From: Lycocorax pyrrhopterus obiensis
Taxonomy: Eukaryota; Chordata; Aves; Passeriformes; Paradisaeidae
Length of the DNA: 64,000 nt
Assembly: GCA_014706295.1 (NCBI GenBank)
Contig: JACSVZ010000002.1
Span: forward strand, 133,245,700 to 133,309,699
Reading direction: 5' to 3'
Within the stretch, counting starts at the first letter, position 1. The number at the start of each line of letters is the position of its first letter. Positions 53,152-63,504 of the stretch are shown here, one piece after another. Below the pieces are notes generated by a model that searched no databases, was not told the origin of the DNA, and saw nothing but the letters and a program-made list of their open reading frames with translations. A program made the position numbers and the translations under genes.

Positions 53152-55729
53152 TCAGAACACACTTTGTTCAAAGCTCAGCTTGCTCCCTACATGCTGTTGG
53201 GTTGTTATTTGCAATGTCTGTAATTTCAGCCCATGCCTCCTGTATATAAAGCATGTGTACAAGCAGAGTATGTCAGACAGACAGACAAACAGAGTCCAGC
53301 TCCTCTTGCTGGGCACACAGGACAGACCAGACTCCTAAGCCTGCAGCCCAGGCATTGCTGCTGGCTCCAGCTGTAAAACTGCACCTCTCAAGGGCCTGTG
53401 ATCTGATCCAAATTAATTTTGTAATTAATTTAGGCAAGACAGAAGGACTCCTTTCAAGGATGGGGGCACTAGATCTTTTAAGGAAAGGTCACTAGAACAA
53501 TTTAATGGGCCTTGGCAGCCCTTGAAGAGATACCATGTGCTTTTTCTGAGATACAGTGGAATCCCTTTTGGCTCATATTTCCTAAGTTTATTCAGTATGA
53601 GAGAGCCACACAACAGGAAAACTTACATTTCAAAACCCAAGTTTAAAGTCTGAGAAATGTGTCAGAAGGTGAAGACAGAGTCTTAAAATGGGAAGCATCA
53701 CACACGATTCAAAACAAGCAGTACTACCAGTCCTATTCCCAGAAACAGGCAGAATATAAACAAGTTAGAGAAATATTGCAACAGCATAAACCATTTAGAA
53801 ATATAAGAGCTTTCAGCTTATTCATAATGATCCCCAGGGACAATTCTCTGTCCTGCAATCTGGACTTAGTCTACCAAGTACCTCAGAGGACAGTGAATGC
53901 AAGATTGAGTATATAGTGAATAAGTAGATTAATTAGAAAAGTTAACATTTCATTCATAAGCTCAGACATGATCTACTCTAGACCTATGTCACCATATACA
54001 AATTTTCCCACAGAGTGAGCAGCTTTGTGATTAAGACACAGGCTGAGGAGCTCCAGCATTCAGTCATACCTTTCTGCTTTATCAGGCAAAACCATTTTTG
54101 TGTGCTACCTATACTGCAAGGACCAAAAAATCTGCAGTGATTGAGATAGTCCACAGCCACTTTGATAGTGTAATGCTGAATTAAATGAAAAACTTGGAGA
54201 CACATATGACTAGATACTATTGCATAAAACAACAGTTCTCCAGAACTGCCTTGTGCAAAAAATTTGCATGTGCAGAGCAATGTATACCAGCACTCAGGTG
54301 TTGGTATACAGACATCATAAATGTTTGCTTACAGCTTGGGCCCTAAACGAAAATTGTAATAACCATATACTTGTTCAGGTTGGAAAAAAATGGGAAAATT
54401 AGTATCACAGCTAAAACTGTTGGGGATAATAAGGTTACATTCCAGATTATGGGTCTGATTCCGTTTACATATATTTCATGAAAAAGAACATGTTCCCTTT
54501 AATAAAAGGTCACATCTTGAATTGTCTAGCATTGTCAAAGACAATCTCTCTAAGCAAAACCTCTTGAAAATCATATCTAGTATAACTCCTTTGACCATGT
54601 AAAAAAATCCCTCCAACAAATAATGTATCATTTTCATTATTTATCAATTTTTCAATATTTTTGCCTCTTCACTTGCTTGTTGAAAATAGCTTATATTCTT
54701 TTAACCTGTGTTTGAAATTGTTCACTCAATTTTTTGTGAATTTTTGTTTCTCCATAACTTCTTATTTCAGTTGTTTTCTTAGCTACAATGGGTCACTGGA
54801 GACTCATATAATTGTTTCTTACTCTCCAGTTGGATGTGTGAAATTGTAGATACAGAGCCTCTGATGTGAAAGCTCCTGGAAAATAAATACCTGCAATTGT
54901 TGAGCATGCAACATTAAAATATGTTTTATGAGATGTTCATGGCAATAAAAAGACACTTCCAGAAAGTATACGGGAAGAAAAACCCTGGTAGGAAAACATC
55001 CCCAAATCATTTTTTATTTTGTGCAAGTATTTATGGAAATAGTATTTGCTGTAGTGGGCTAGAACTTACACAAACAATATTTTTCCTACTCTTCAGGGAA
55101 CCAGAAAAATAACATGTAAGTAAATCATCCAAAAGATGTATTTTTGTTAAAATATTATTATTTCAATATTTTGAAGACAGGAATTGGTCAAAACCTGATT
55201 ATCATGACACAATCAAACATGTCATAGCTCGCACTGGTGAATGCAGGCTGAACATTTGAAACAGCACCAATAAAAAGGTAGGCATATTCTTGTATTTAAC
55301 ATCCCCAAAATACGGCTTTCAAAGTCTTACATGCACTTTGGAAGCAGAAAATTTTGCCTGATTCTTGGTAAGAAAGACAGTAAATACTACTCCAAACATG
55401 TTCTTAGTAAGACTTCCCATAGCCAAAAAAATAAAGCTACTACTGGGAGGTCACCAAAAGGAGGAGGATGACAGAACAGGCAGCTCATGCTCTGTGTACT
55501 GGCTCTGACCATTGAGATGCTTCTTCCATCTACTCTGCTTTCTCCTCTCTCCTATCTCTAGCTGTTACATAAACAGCAGGACCCCAGCTCTTCTGCGTGT
55601 GGACTATGGCAACTTTCCCAAATGAGATTGCAGATCTTCCCAGCGTTCTGTGAGCAGAGCAACAGCACGAGGTTAGTAACTACTGCTGGAAGATGGAAAA
55701 GCAAAAAGCTTACTGAAGGAAGCTGGGAA

Positions 55730-56063
55730 TGAAGAGGAGAAGTTTCCATAGGGAAAGCATGGGGAAAAATGACCTCAGCCCATTACAGGATGAGGATGGT
55801 CACCTCACAAACAGGAACAGAGCTGAGGCAAAGATGTTTAACACATTCTCTGCCTCTGTTTTCAACACAAAGGATGGACCAAGGAGGTCTCAGTGCCCTG
55901 AGCTGCAGGGTCATATCTGTGAGAATGATCAACTCCCAGTCTACCTGAAATGTGCAGGATCTGCTGCTCTAGCTGAATCCCCACAAATCTATGGGGCCCC
56001 ATGGGATTCATCCAGGAATCCTCAAAGAGCTAGCTAGTGTCATCACAAAATCAAATTCCTCCA
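55730..56063 (+). mobile_element. CR1 LINE ORF2 fragment, plus strand
   Basis: A 102-codon open frame (55729-56037) reads as the part of CR1 ORF2 between the endonuclease and the reverse-transcriptase fingers. It has the Leu-x-x-Glu-Asp-Gly-His-Leu-Thr-Asn-like stretch (here Gln-Asp-Glu-Asp-Gly-His-Leu-Thr-Asn) followed by Phe-Asn-Thr-Phe-x-Ala-Ser-Val-Phe-Asn-Thr, then after a frameshift an 'ELA-V' stretch near 56030. It stops being recognisable where the solo LTR begins at 56064. The remainder of the element is not seen on the other side of the LTR, except perhaps a weak TTTTGAGAAG word at about 57078. The fragment lacks both ends and is inactive. Confidence 0.82.
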
Positions 56064-57033
56064 TGTAGGGGTTTTAGCTTGAAATATGGATTTTTTTTTG
56101 TGTGAGGGAAAAATTAGGAGAAAACAAAGCAGGCACAAAACTTACAGACTATAAGAAGTTTACTAACAGACTTAAGAAGAGAAACAAGGACAAAAAACTG
56201 CTGTGGTGTGACACATCTCTTCCATGAAAACTCACAGCTTTGTTACACTGCAAGACATGGACCATTACATGGGGTTATTAATTTTTTAAGGATGAGTTAT
56301 TTTGGCTTGAACGCAAAAGTTTTTTTGCCCGCAGTCTTTAAAAGACCCCTCTTTCTCTCGGCTTTTTAAAGAAACTAGCACTTTTTTAACTTTCGCAAGC
56401 TACACGTGAACTGTCCATCCCCCCATGTACTTTAAATGGATTAAAGAGACAGTTATGGCATTACAGTCTTTACCACGGCATTGCAAGAAGCATTTTAAGC
56501 TGCGCGCGGGAAGCGCGGCACCGCTCTCTGTTTTCTTCCGAAGCCATCTTTAAAGGCTTTGGAGCGTCGTCCCACGTGATCAGCTTTTTACTTCTCTCTC
56601 TGCCTCTGAAGTTGCTGTTACCGTTCAGGGTCCACGGTGAGGAGAGCCCCCTGCTCTCCCTGCGCCACTCACTGCACGGTATTCGCTTCAGTTCGGCGTG
56701 AAGTGTGCTGGCTGTTGGCTGGAAGCTCCCGCCGGCTTCTTAAGAAAACTGCGTCGGACGGCTCCATAGCTCCCCCTCCCAGCGACCCAGGGTCCGTGCT
56801 GTGGCGTTGGGAGTGGGAGGGGGCAGGAGGGAGCAGGGGCGCCTGGCCCGTCCCGGCCCCGCCCGGCAGGGCCCTGGGCTCTGAGGGCCCCCTCCTCCAT
56901 CCCGTCCCGGCACCGAGCTGGAAAGGAAAAACCTCCCTGAAATCCCGGCTGTCCACGCGGTTTAAATATGTAAAATTGAGGGAAGCATAATTGGTTTAAC
57001 AGGCTGTCTGTCAATTCAGGTCAACCCACCACA
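56064..57033 (-). mobile_element. Solo LTR (970 bp, ERVK-like), minus strand, CpG-rich
   Basis: On the minus strand the element starts TGTGGTGGGTTGACC, a start I recognise from a common bird retroviral LTR, and ends ...AAAACCCCTACA. It is bounded by exact 5-bp repeats, CTCCA at 56059-56063 and again at 57034-57038, with TG...CA termini and imperfect terminal inverted repeats (7 of the first 10 bases). The 5' half on the minus strand (56497-56960) is GC- and CpG-rich; the 3' half (56064-56450) is AT-rich. Two CACGTG E-boxes lie at 56403-56408 and 56573-56578. No retroviral genes are adjacent, so it is a solo LTR. The ERVK label is from memory of the family and less certain than the boundaries. 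Confidence 0.82.
56497..56960. promoter_or_regulatory. CpG-rich island inside the solo LTR
   Basis: By hand count roughly 35 CpG dinucleotides fall in about 464 bp, far more than anywhere else in the window, where most 500-bp stretches hold only a handful. It includes several CCCGTCCCGG-type GC boxes (56848-56925) and a CACGTG motif at 56573-56578. It would be scored as a CpG island by the usual criteria, but its position entirely inside the LTR says it came with the retrovirus and does not mark a host gene promoter. Confidence 0.75.
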
Positions 57034-57038
57034 CTCCA

Positions 57039-58659
57039 GATCACCGGAAACCTCACGAATCACTGGTCCACTGCCCATTTTGAGAAGAATACAGGGCTGG
57101 CTGGCTGGCTATTTGATGGGGCTTGGATGTAAAACATGAATGTTTCTAAGTATCAAGACTTTTGTGAACGGGAAAATTGTGTTCAGCCCAAAGGCTGCCA
57201 GAATGTGGGTGGGAGAAAGGAATCTGTTTTAAAAAAAGATGTGTTCCTGAGAGATAGAACAAGAAGTTTGATCTCAGTGAGATGTAAAAGCAAGACAACA
57301 GTGGAAAAAATAGATGATGATCATCAAGGTGTTGGAACAAAGGAAGAAAATGGTTTCTTGTTGCATTTTATAGCAAACAATCTTAGGGACAGTCAAAATG
57401 GTAGATGCACACTCATAAAGGTATATTCTATATATTGAAGCCATAAGCGTGAATTGCGGGTGGTTTTAACCAAGAAGATGGCTAAAGGAAAAATACCATT
57501 CTCCAACAGAAACATATAAAAACTAACAGTTTGAAAGGAGAAAGCTAACAAGTCCTTGTTAATGAAATAAGATGAGCAAAATGAGGTATTAGCTTTTGGA
57601 AAGGGATGAAGTTAGGAACAGTGTCACTCTGTACTTTTTATTGAGCAATAATTTCTGTTTGCTGAATGGATCCACACATAGCGTTGAGCTTTGCTATCTC
57701 CTTTTATTCAATCTGACGATTTTGCTAATGCATTTTCCCCTTGAGTGTATTTTTCAAAACGACTCCTCCCTAACTCCTGATATACAGGCCTTTCTATTGC
57801 CAGCAAATGAGGTCATGAGTTACCATCTTGGGTGACTGGACAACACATTCTTACTGGGACTGCCACAAAGCTGTGCTACCTTCAGACCACTCTTGGTGAC
57901 ATGTTTAACCGTGTCTATACCAGAGGCACAGCTGTCAGTTGATTACTGCTCTTTTTGTGAGCTCTTTATGTGTCATTGTGTTACAAGCAGGGTCATTTCA
58001 CAGAGCATGCATCCCATCAGAAAGGCACCTTTGCTTACACTAGCTGCAAAACTCATTTTACACAGCCTGTTTTAGTCCATCACAGCAGTATTGTGCATTT
58101 TGCATTAAGTAAAGGACATGCTATTCTGATTTCTTTGAAGATGTTGTGAAAGGTGGGCTAGCAGTACAATCCTGATCGTGGTCCCACCTTTTCCTCAGTC
58201 TGAGTAATCAAAGCAATTCCACTAATCCCTTCACAGAGATGAGAGCGGCTTAGTTGTGTTCACGACAATGGCTTGCTGTTTTTCAGCTGGGGCTTTATTC
58301 ATAAAATGGTGTCTGAGGCAAAAGGACACTTTGGGGGTGCAGCCTTGAAAATTTGGCACCTCAGTGAATTTAATATCTCTGCATTGTTCTGCAATATAAT
58401 TTCATTAAGAGCGGAATCTTTTTGGTCATAACCAAAAGCCACAAAGACTCTGCAGGTTTCTCAGTGGAATTCAGTGTCTCATGATTTCGGGGAAAGACTG
58501 ATTTAGGATTTGGGTTTTCTTATGGACGTTTCCAGGAATGATTGAAAAGATGACTGCAAACCACACATACCTTTTTATTAGGAATGTTCCAGCAGAGATA
58601 CTATACTTCTATAAGATCTTCTTGGCTCCTGGGATAAATAATGGTCTTCCAACACGAAT
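57039..58659. other. Unique non-coding sequence between LTR and CR1
   Basis: Contains a short (GGCT)n run at about 57096-57110 and a 100-codon plus-strand frame (57136-57438) rich in Lys, Arg and Asp with no recognisable motif. Weak similarity of the first bases to CR1 could mean that the CR1 fragment at 55730 continues after a rearrangement, but I cannot support it. Confidence 0.4.
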
Positions 58660-59358
58660 CATGGTTAATGGCAAGGTGAATATGAGTCAGCAGTGCCCTG
58701 GCAGCCAGGGGGGGCAACCATGTCGTGGGGTGCATCAGGCACAGCATCACCAGCCAGGCAAGGGAGGGGATTGTCCCACTCTGCTCTGCACTGGGGTGGC
58801 CTCACCTTGAGTGTTGGGGGCAGTTTTGGGTGTCACAATATAAGAAATGTGTTAAACTATTAGAGAGCATCATCCAAGAAAGGGCAGCAAAGATATTGAA
58901 GGGCCTTGAGAGGAAGCCATATGAGGGTGGCTGAGGTCACTTGGTCAGCCTGGAGAAGAGGAGACTGAGGAGACACGTCATCACAGTCTACGAATTCCTC
59001 ATGAAGGGAAGAGGAGGGGCAGGCACTGATCTCTTCTCTGTGGTGATCCATGACAGGACCCGAGGGAATGGCCTGAAATTGTGTCAGGAGAGGTTTAGGT
59101 TGGGTATTAGATAGATGTTCTTCCCCCAGAACATGGCTGGACACTGAAACAGTCTCCCCAGGGAAGTGGTCACAGTACCAAGCCTGACAGAATTCAGGAA
59201 GCATCTGGGAAATACACTCAGGCACATGGTGTGACTCTTGGGGATGGTCCTGTGCAGGGCCAAAAGTGGGACTCAATGATCCTTTTGGGTCCCTTCCTAC
59301 TCAGCATGTTCTGTGATTCTGTGATTCTGTGATTCTGTGATTCTGTGATTCTGTGATT
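58660..59358 (+). mobile_element. CR1 LINE 3' fragment, plus strand, with 8-mer tail
   Basis: The left end enters CR1 ORF2 in the late reverse-transcriptase region (Val-Asn-Gly-Lys-Val-Asn-Met-Ser-Gln-Gln-Cys in the frame starting at 58538). After a frameshift the frame at 58725-58934 continues with an Ile-Val-Pro-Leu-Cys-Ser-Ala-Leu stretch. The 3' untranslated landmarks GGTGGCCTCACCTTGAGTGT and AGGTTTAGGTTGGGTATTAG match the copy at 45948-46797. The 3' terminus is well preserved and ends in six tandem copies of TTCTGTGA (59309-59356), the array that CR1 reverse transcriptase uses in place of a poly(A) tail. It is truncated at the 5' side and frameshifted, so it is inactive. Confidence 0.94.
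59309..59356 (+). repeat. Six-copy TTCTGTGA array at CR1 3' end
   Basis: Six perfect 8-bp units in a row, then TTTT. Avian CR1 ends usually carry two to four such units, so this array has probably expanded by slippage during or after target-primed reverse transcription. Confidence 0.95.
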
Positions 59359-61101
59359 TTAAACCTGAGCTGATATCTCTGTAACATATAGTACTGGTTA
59401 AGAAAAAGGCTTTCTGGTGTTTTTAAACTGCTAAAACTTTAGTTTGACTGGCTTGACCTGTATTTGAGAGCTGAACGGTGCAGAGGAATTAATTTTCTCC
59501 TCTTATAGTCTCTTAATCACTGTCCAGGACATGTTCCAGTATTGATGACAACTGCAAGCCCCAGAAGACGGCCTTTACAAGAGAGTGCAGGATAAACAGC
59601 CCTGCAGCCAATTTCTCCTAACTCTCAGAATAGTGAAGATGGCTTCACTCCAAAATTATCACAACAGAGACCACACAGATGGGAAGATAAAAGTTCCCTC
59701 GGTAAGCTGCTAACAATGCAGACCATTTTGCTCTGCAGCGCTGGGATGCACAGGTAAGCCACCTGTGTTCTCACAACGTCACTGAAGTAAAGGCCAGGGG
59801 CCGATTGCTTGATGGGTGCTCTTTTGTTATCATATATCAGGTGTCACCTGCAATTTCATGTCTCGGGCAGTAAGAGAGAATCCATCTGTCATCTTCCAGT
59901 GAATCTCAGTGAAATTTCTTTTCTTTTGAAACTGAGACCATTACACCGCTGAAGCAGATATAAGATAGGCCAGATGTTAAAAAATTATCCCAAAATCCTT
60001 AAGGAATTTTTTAAAAAGGGTTTTGTTGGAATGGAATTGATTTACTGCCATATTTACTTCATGAACGGGGACTGTATTTCATTCAGTAAGATGCAACTAA
60101 ACAATAGATATGCCTGGATTTATTCTGCTCATCACATAAGGTCTCCAAAGGGTCTAAATAATTTGTAACTCCTTTCAAATTAATAGCTGAACATGCCAGT
60201 GTAAAACTGGCAGGTGAAGATAAAAAATGCACTCAATATTTTTTACTTTGAAATTCCAACTTTTCTTCTGGTTTGGAAGACTTTCTAGTGTCACTACCGA
60301 AATCCCAGGGCAGCTTTGTGGGACACAGGTCTCCCACACTTATTTTCTCATGGATGCAGCAGGCTCCTAGATGCAGTGCCAGGCCTATCTTACTAGCCAC
60401 TGCATCTCTTACAACACCTTTGTAGCATCCACGGGAAATCAGAGGGAAAGCAGGTCTCATCTGCTCCACATCACGCCCTGCTAGTGAAGGAGACATTATG
60501 ATCAGCTCTTCTCTCATTTCAAAAAATTTTCAGGGCTTAGAAGAGTGTGTCCAAGGCTGATCAGGTGCCTCTTCAGCCATCTTTTTTCCAATTGTGTAGA
60601 GGCAGGAGTATCATTTAGAGAAGTAATAGTACTTGGTAAGACAAATTTCTGTGAATGCTTTCAGCATGATACCTACTGACATAAAAAAACCAACTGTAGG
60701 TAAGCCCAAATATTTTTGGTGCCTTGTTATTTTTATTTCAGTGAACACCAGGGAATTTTCTGGTACTGTTATGATTGATACTATAAATTTCAACAATTGC
60801 AAATAGTTGGGAAAACTTTACGATGTTATCCAAGATGCTGACTTACTTATACTAATAAAAGGTGGCAAAACTAATGTTGTATTATGTGGCTGAAATTAAC
60901 TGTGTTATTTTAAAAGATATTTTACATTAATCTTGGAGTCTTATGCTCTTCCTTAATTTTAGTTAGAAAATAGTTTTTTGCAAAGTTTGAATTTAACTTT
61001 TATTTTGGCTATATATGCACAGAACCTTAATGCAAGAAATTAAAATAAATGGGGTTCAAACCTCACATTCACATTTATGGCTAAGTTTAGCCTCAGCTTA
61101 A
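59359..61101. other. Unique non-coding sequence, no gene recognised
   Basis: No repeat or exon identified. Open frames are 64 to 94 codons with no motif. The AT content rises toward 60600-61080. Confidence 0.5.
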
Positions 61102-61106
61102 GAGAC

Positions 61107-61754
61107 TGTCTTGGGGTGACTTTATGAGGTGTATCCCCTATTTCCTGCTCTAGGACCAGACATGAATCCTGTGCCTTTCTGTGCTTTTAAAACTGGGTTC
61201 AAGAGAAAGAAAAAAAAAAGCCAGGCAAACCTTTCAAAGCAGTTTTGTGTTCAAGGACACAGATACATACTCCTCTGCGTTCTGCCCGGCAGCTCCACTT
61301 CTGCAGCAGGGAAGAGAGTAACATTCCTTTTGCCTTCTAGCCAGCTTTTTGTTCGTTAGCTAAAGCAAGAAGCTTTTCCTGGGACTTTGGTTTCTTCTTC
61401 TTCTCTTCTGGACTGTTCAGAACACCAGAACACCAGAACTCACTGGGAGAGCTTTCCACCAAGGCCCAGAGGGGCCCACGCCGAACTCCAGCTCAGGAGA
61501 GAAAGCCACATCCACAAAGGACTCTGAAATCTGCCCAGGTCCTCTCCACAGCAAGAGGTTTTATTATTTAGCATTACTTTTTTCCGTGCCTGCATGCACT
61601 CTGCTTGTTAAAATAAATAGTTTTTTTCCTTTTTCACTTTCTTCCAAGCAATTTTCTTTCTGAACCTGGTGGGGCAGAAGCGGCTGAAACCTGCCTTCTT
61701 TGGAGGGGACGTTCCTCCCAAAGCATTTCCCTTAATTTGTCTCAAACCGGGACA
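61107..61754 (+). mobile_element. Solo LTR of an avian endogenous retrovirus, plus strand
   Basis: The element starts TGTCTTGGGGTGACTTTATG and ends ...CAAACCGGGACA, so its termini are TGTC...GACA inverted repeats. Exact 5-bp direct repeats GAGAC flank it at 61102-61106 and 61755-61759, giving precise ends and a length of 648 bp. A polyadenylation signal AATAAA at 61612-61617 is followed by a T-rich stretch, which fixes the plus orientation. The 76-codon frame at 61129-61359 lies in the U3-like part and is not a real gene. There is no internal retroviral sequence on either side. A 5-bp duplication fits ERVL or some ERV1 elements; the class is not settled. Confidence 0.93.
61612..61617 (+). promoter_or_regulatory. 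Polyadenylation signal in LTR
   Basis: AATAAA followed by a T-rich and TTCTTTC-type stretch (61621-61650), the layout expected around the R/U5 junction of an LTR. Confidence 0.75.
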
Positions 61755-61759
61755 GAGAC

Positions 61760-62180
61760 CAAAAAGGGAAAGCTGAAGATGAGCTGATTAGTGTATCGTC
61801 CAGGTTCTGCTGTCAAAAAAAAATTAGGCTGGAACTTTTAACACTACACACAAAAAGAAGCGATGAAAGAATACAGAGTCATATTTTCCCACTTTCATTT
61901 TCCGCTCTTTTGTACCAGCTTTTCTTGTCTCTAAATTTGAATGTCATTGTGTAAATTGTGTACATTTTATAGATTGTGCACATATTTTAAGCTGAGAAAC
62001 ATTTTCAACCTGGCACCTCACTGCCTTTATGAGCTGTAACCAGCTGCACCAGCCTGATTCATACAGGTAATGTGTGTGTGTGTGGACACTGAAAAGCTTT
62101 AGCAGAGAGATTTTCCGGCTTTCTGCAGCATTTTGTGAGAGTTCTGTCTTTCCCATGCAAGTTACTCAAAACAATGTTAC
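61760..62180. other. Spacer between two LTRs
   Basis: Unique sequence with a short (TG)7 run at 62071-62084 and no recognised gene. The 70-codon minus-strand frame here is chance. Confidence 0.5.
62071..62084. repeat. (TG)7 dinucleotide run
   Basis: Seven TG units, short and probably of little significance. Confidence 0.85.
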
Positions 62181-62439
62181 TGTTTTGTGAACTTCTTGCA
62201 GCTGCGGATTGTTTGGGTAGAATTGTTATGCTTCTAACTAGAAAAACACTCAGAGATGGGTGTCTTAGAACTTGACCAATCCCCTTAGGGGGTGGATGGC
62301 AAAAACCAATTACCTTATGCCACTTAATACACTTTGCAAACTAACATATAAAAGCCTTCTGAGAATTCATTAAATCACCATCCATTTATCCCTGAGCCTG
62401 GACTTTGTGTCGTTTCTCTACTCGTCCATAGGGAAAACA
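62181..62439 (+). mobile_element. Probable short solo LTR, plus strand
   Basis: A compact 259-bp interval starts TGTTTTGTGA and ends ...AGGGAAAACA, with TGTTTT/AAAACA inverted ends. It has a TATA box (TATAAAA, 62347-62353) followed only about 15 bases later by ATTAAA (62368-62373), a very short promoter-to-polyadenylation spacing like that of alpharetroviral LTRs. The possible target duplication is poor (GTTAC at 62176-62180 versus GCGAC at 62440-62444), so the ends are tentative. I assign it as an LTR from the promoter and polyadenylation arrangement and its terminal repeats, not from a known family match. Confidence 0.6.
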
Positions 62440-62936
62440 GCGACATGTGGAACCACAAGTTGCATACACTGTGCAGCTATGAAACTATAAATCTTAGTTC
62501 CTTCAGGGGAAATGAGATATATATGACCTGGACTTTTTGTTCAACCAGGAGAGTCAGTTCAGCAGTCCCTTCTAATGCCCTGGGCAGTTAGTTTCTCTGC
62601 TTAGTCATCCAAACCCTTCAACAACAGGGAAAAGTTTGGTTTGTGTGACTGCTTCATAAAAGCTCTGTCCACACAGCCAAAATGATCTCTTAGGAATTGG
62701 AACAAATTAATAAAATTAGCATTAGCAAGTCATTATCCCTTATTTCTGAATGGACTCAAATATGAAATTTAATAGTATTATCATATTATTAATTAGTTAG
62801 TGTATAGAATCTGCCATTTATATGAGAGGGAAAAATGTTATTAGACATGATGCCTATTTAAATGTAAGGTTTTAAAGAAGTTCTGGTAGATAGCAAACTG
62901 GTATCTGTCTTACACACTGAGCAAGTTGATGGAATG
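62440..62936. other. Spacer between two LTRs
   Basis: AT-rich unique sequence with no open frame of note and no recognised repeat. Confidence 0.5.
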
Positions 62937-63195
62937 CCCTTGATGCCTTAGGTTTTAACTTTTATATTTTTTAAACTCTGTACTGCTTAGTGTGCAACTT
63001 TGAAGCTTCTTGTAGCCTGTTACTTTCTGCTCTCTCATGCTAGTTAGACACAACAAAGCCTCTCCGGACTGCTCTTCAAGGACACCTGGACCATCCTGAG
63101 CCCAAGGGGTGTAAACCAAGGAGTCTCTGAAGGGGGGGTAGCTAAGGGGAATTACATCATTTAACTGGGGTTTTAATTGGAGAATTGACCCTGAT

Positions 63196-63220
63196 ATGCA
63201 AATGAACCAAACTTATAAAA
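63196..63220 (+). promoter_or_regulatory. Octamer plus TATA promoter core of the LTR
   Basis: A perfect POU-type octamer ATGCAAAT at 63196-63203 sits 10 bases upstream of TATAAAA at 63214-63220. This pairing is known from strong cell-type-biased promoters such as immunoglobulin and histone H2B genes. It implies the retrovirus used an Oct-family factor; current activity is unknown. Confidence 0.65.
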
Positions 63221-63309
63221 GTGTGGAAAACTCGTGACCTGTTGTCCATCTTGGGGTCCATCTTGGCAATAGCCTCTGGCTCCCCAGGGTGTACCTTGAA
63301 GGCCCTTCA

Positions 63310-63315
63310 AATAAA
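63310..63315 (+). promoter_or_regulatory. Polyadenylation signal in LTR
   Basis: AATAAA about 90 bases downstream of the LTR TATA box and followed by a TTTTGTTCCTTT stretch, as expected for a retroviral R region. Confidence 0.75.
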
Positions 63316-63504
63316 TACCTACTTTTGTTCCTTTACTCTGTCTAGTCTCTGTGTCTAGGAGGCCTGATAAGGCATCACCCTAGTAAAGAATGGTGTTATT
63401 ATTAAGATATTCTTAAGACTAAGACACTGGTATTTTAAGATATCATTAAGGTAATTACTCTTATTAGATAAAATTTGAAAATTTTAATATGAAATTTGCA
63501 GAGA

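Larger units (their letters stand above)
46798..55729. other. Unique AT-rich non-coding sequence
   Basis: No recognised gene. Two short tandem duplications are listed separately (48311-48362 and 53096-53151). A GC-rich block at 49600-49760 lies between a good acceptor-like and a good donor-like sequence and could be an exon; see the findings. Other open frames are under 105 codons and have no motif. Confidence 0.45.
62941..63377 (+). mobile_element. Solo LTR, plus strand, ERV1-like with 4-bp duplication
   Basis: The ends are perfect 10-bp inverted repeats, TGATGCCTTA at 62941-62950 and TAAGGCATCA at 63368-63377. Exact 4-bp direct repeats CCCT flank it at 62937-62940 and 63378-63381, a duplication length typical of class I (gamma-like) retroviruses. 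The promoter has an octamer ATGCAAAT (63196-63203) eleven bases before TATAAAA (63214-63220). AATAAA is at 63310-63315, followed by a T/GT-rich R/U5 region with CTGTCTAGTCTCTGTGTCTA. No retroviral genes are adjacent, so it is a solo LTR of 437 bp. Confidence 0.92.

Noticed and set aside
56497..56960. CpG island as a host gene promoter with 95- to 117-codon GC-rich frames
   Set aside because: The block is inside a solo LTR with direct repeats, and overlapping frames on both strands are expected in any GC-rich DNA, where stop codons are scarce.
63018..63374. Alternative LTR ends starting TGTTAC at 63018
   Set aside because: The ends at 62941 and 63377 give a 10-bp inverted repeat and an exact 4-bp duplication, which is much better supported.
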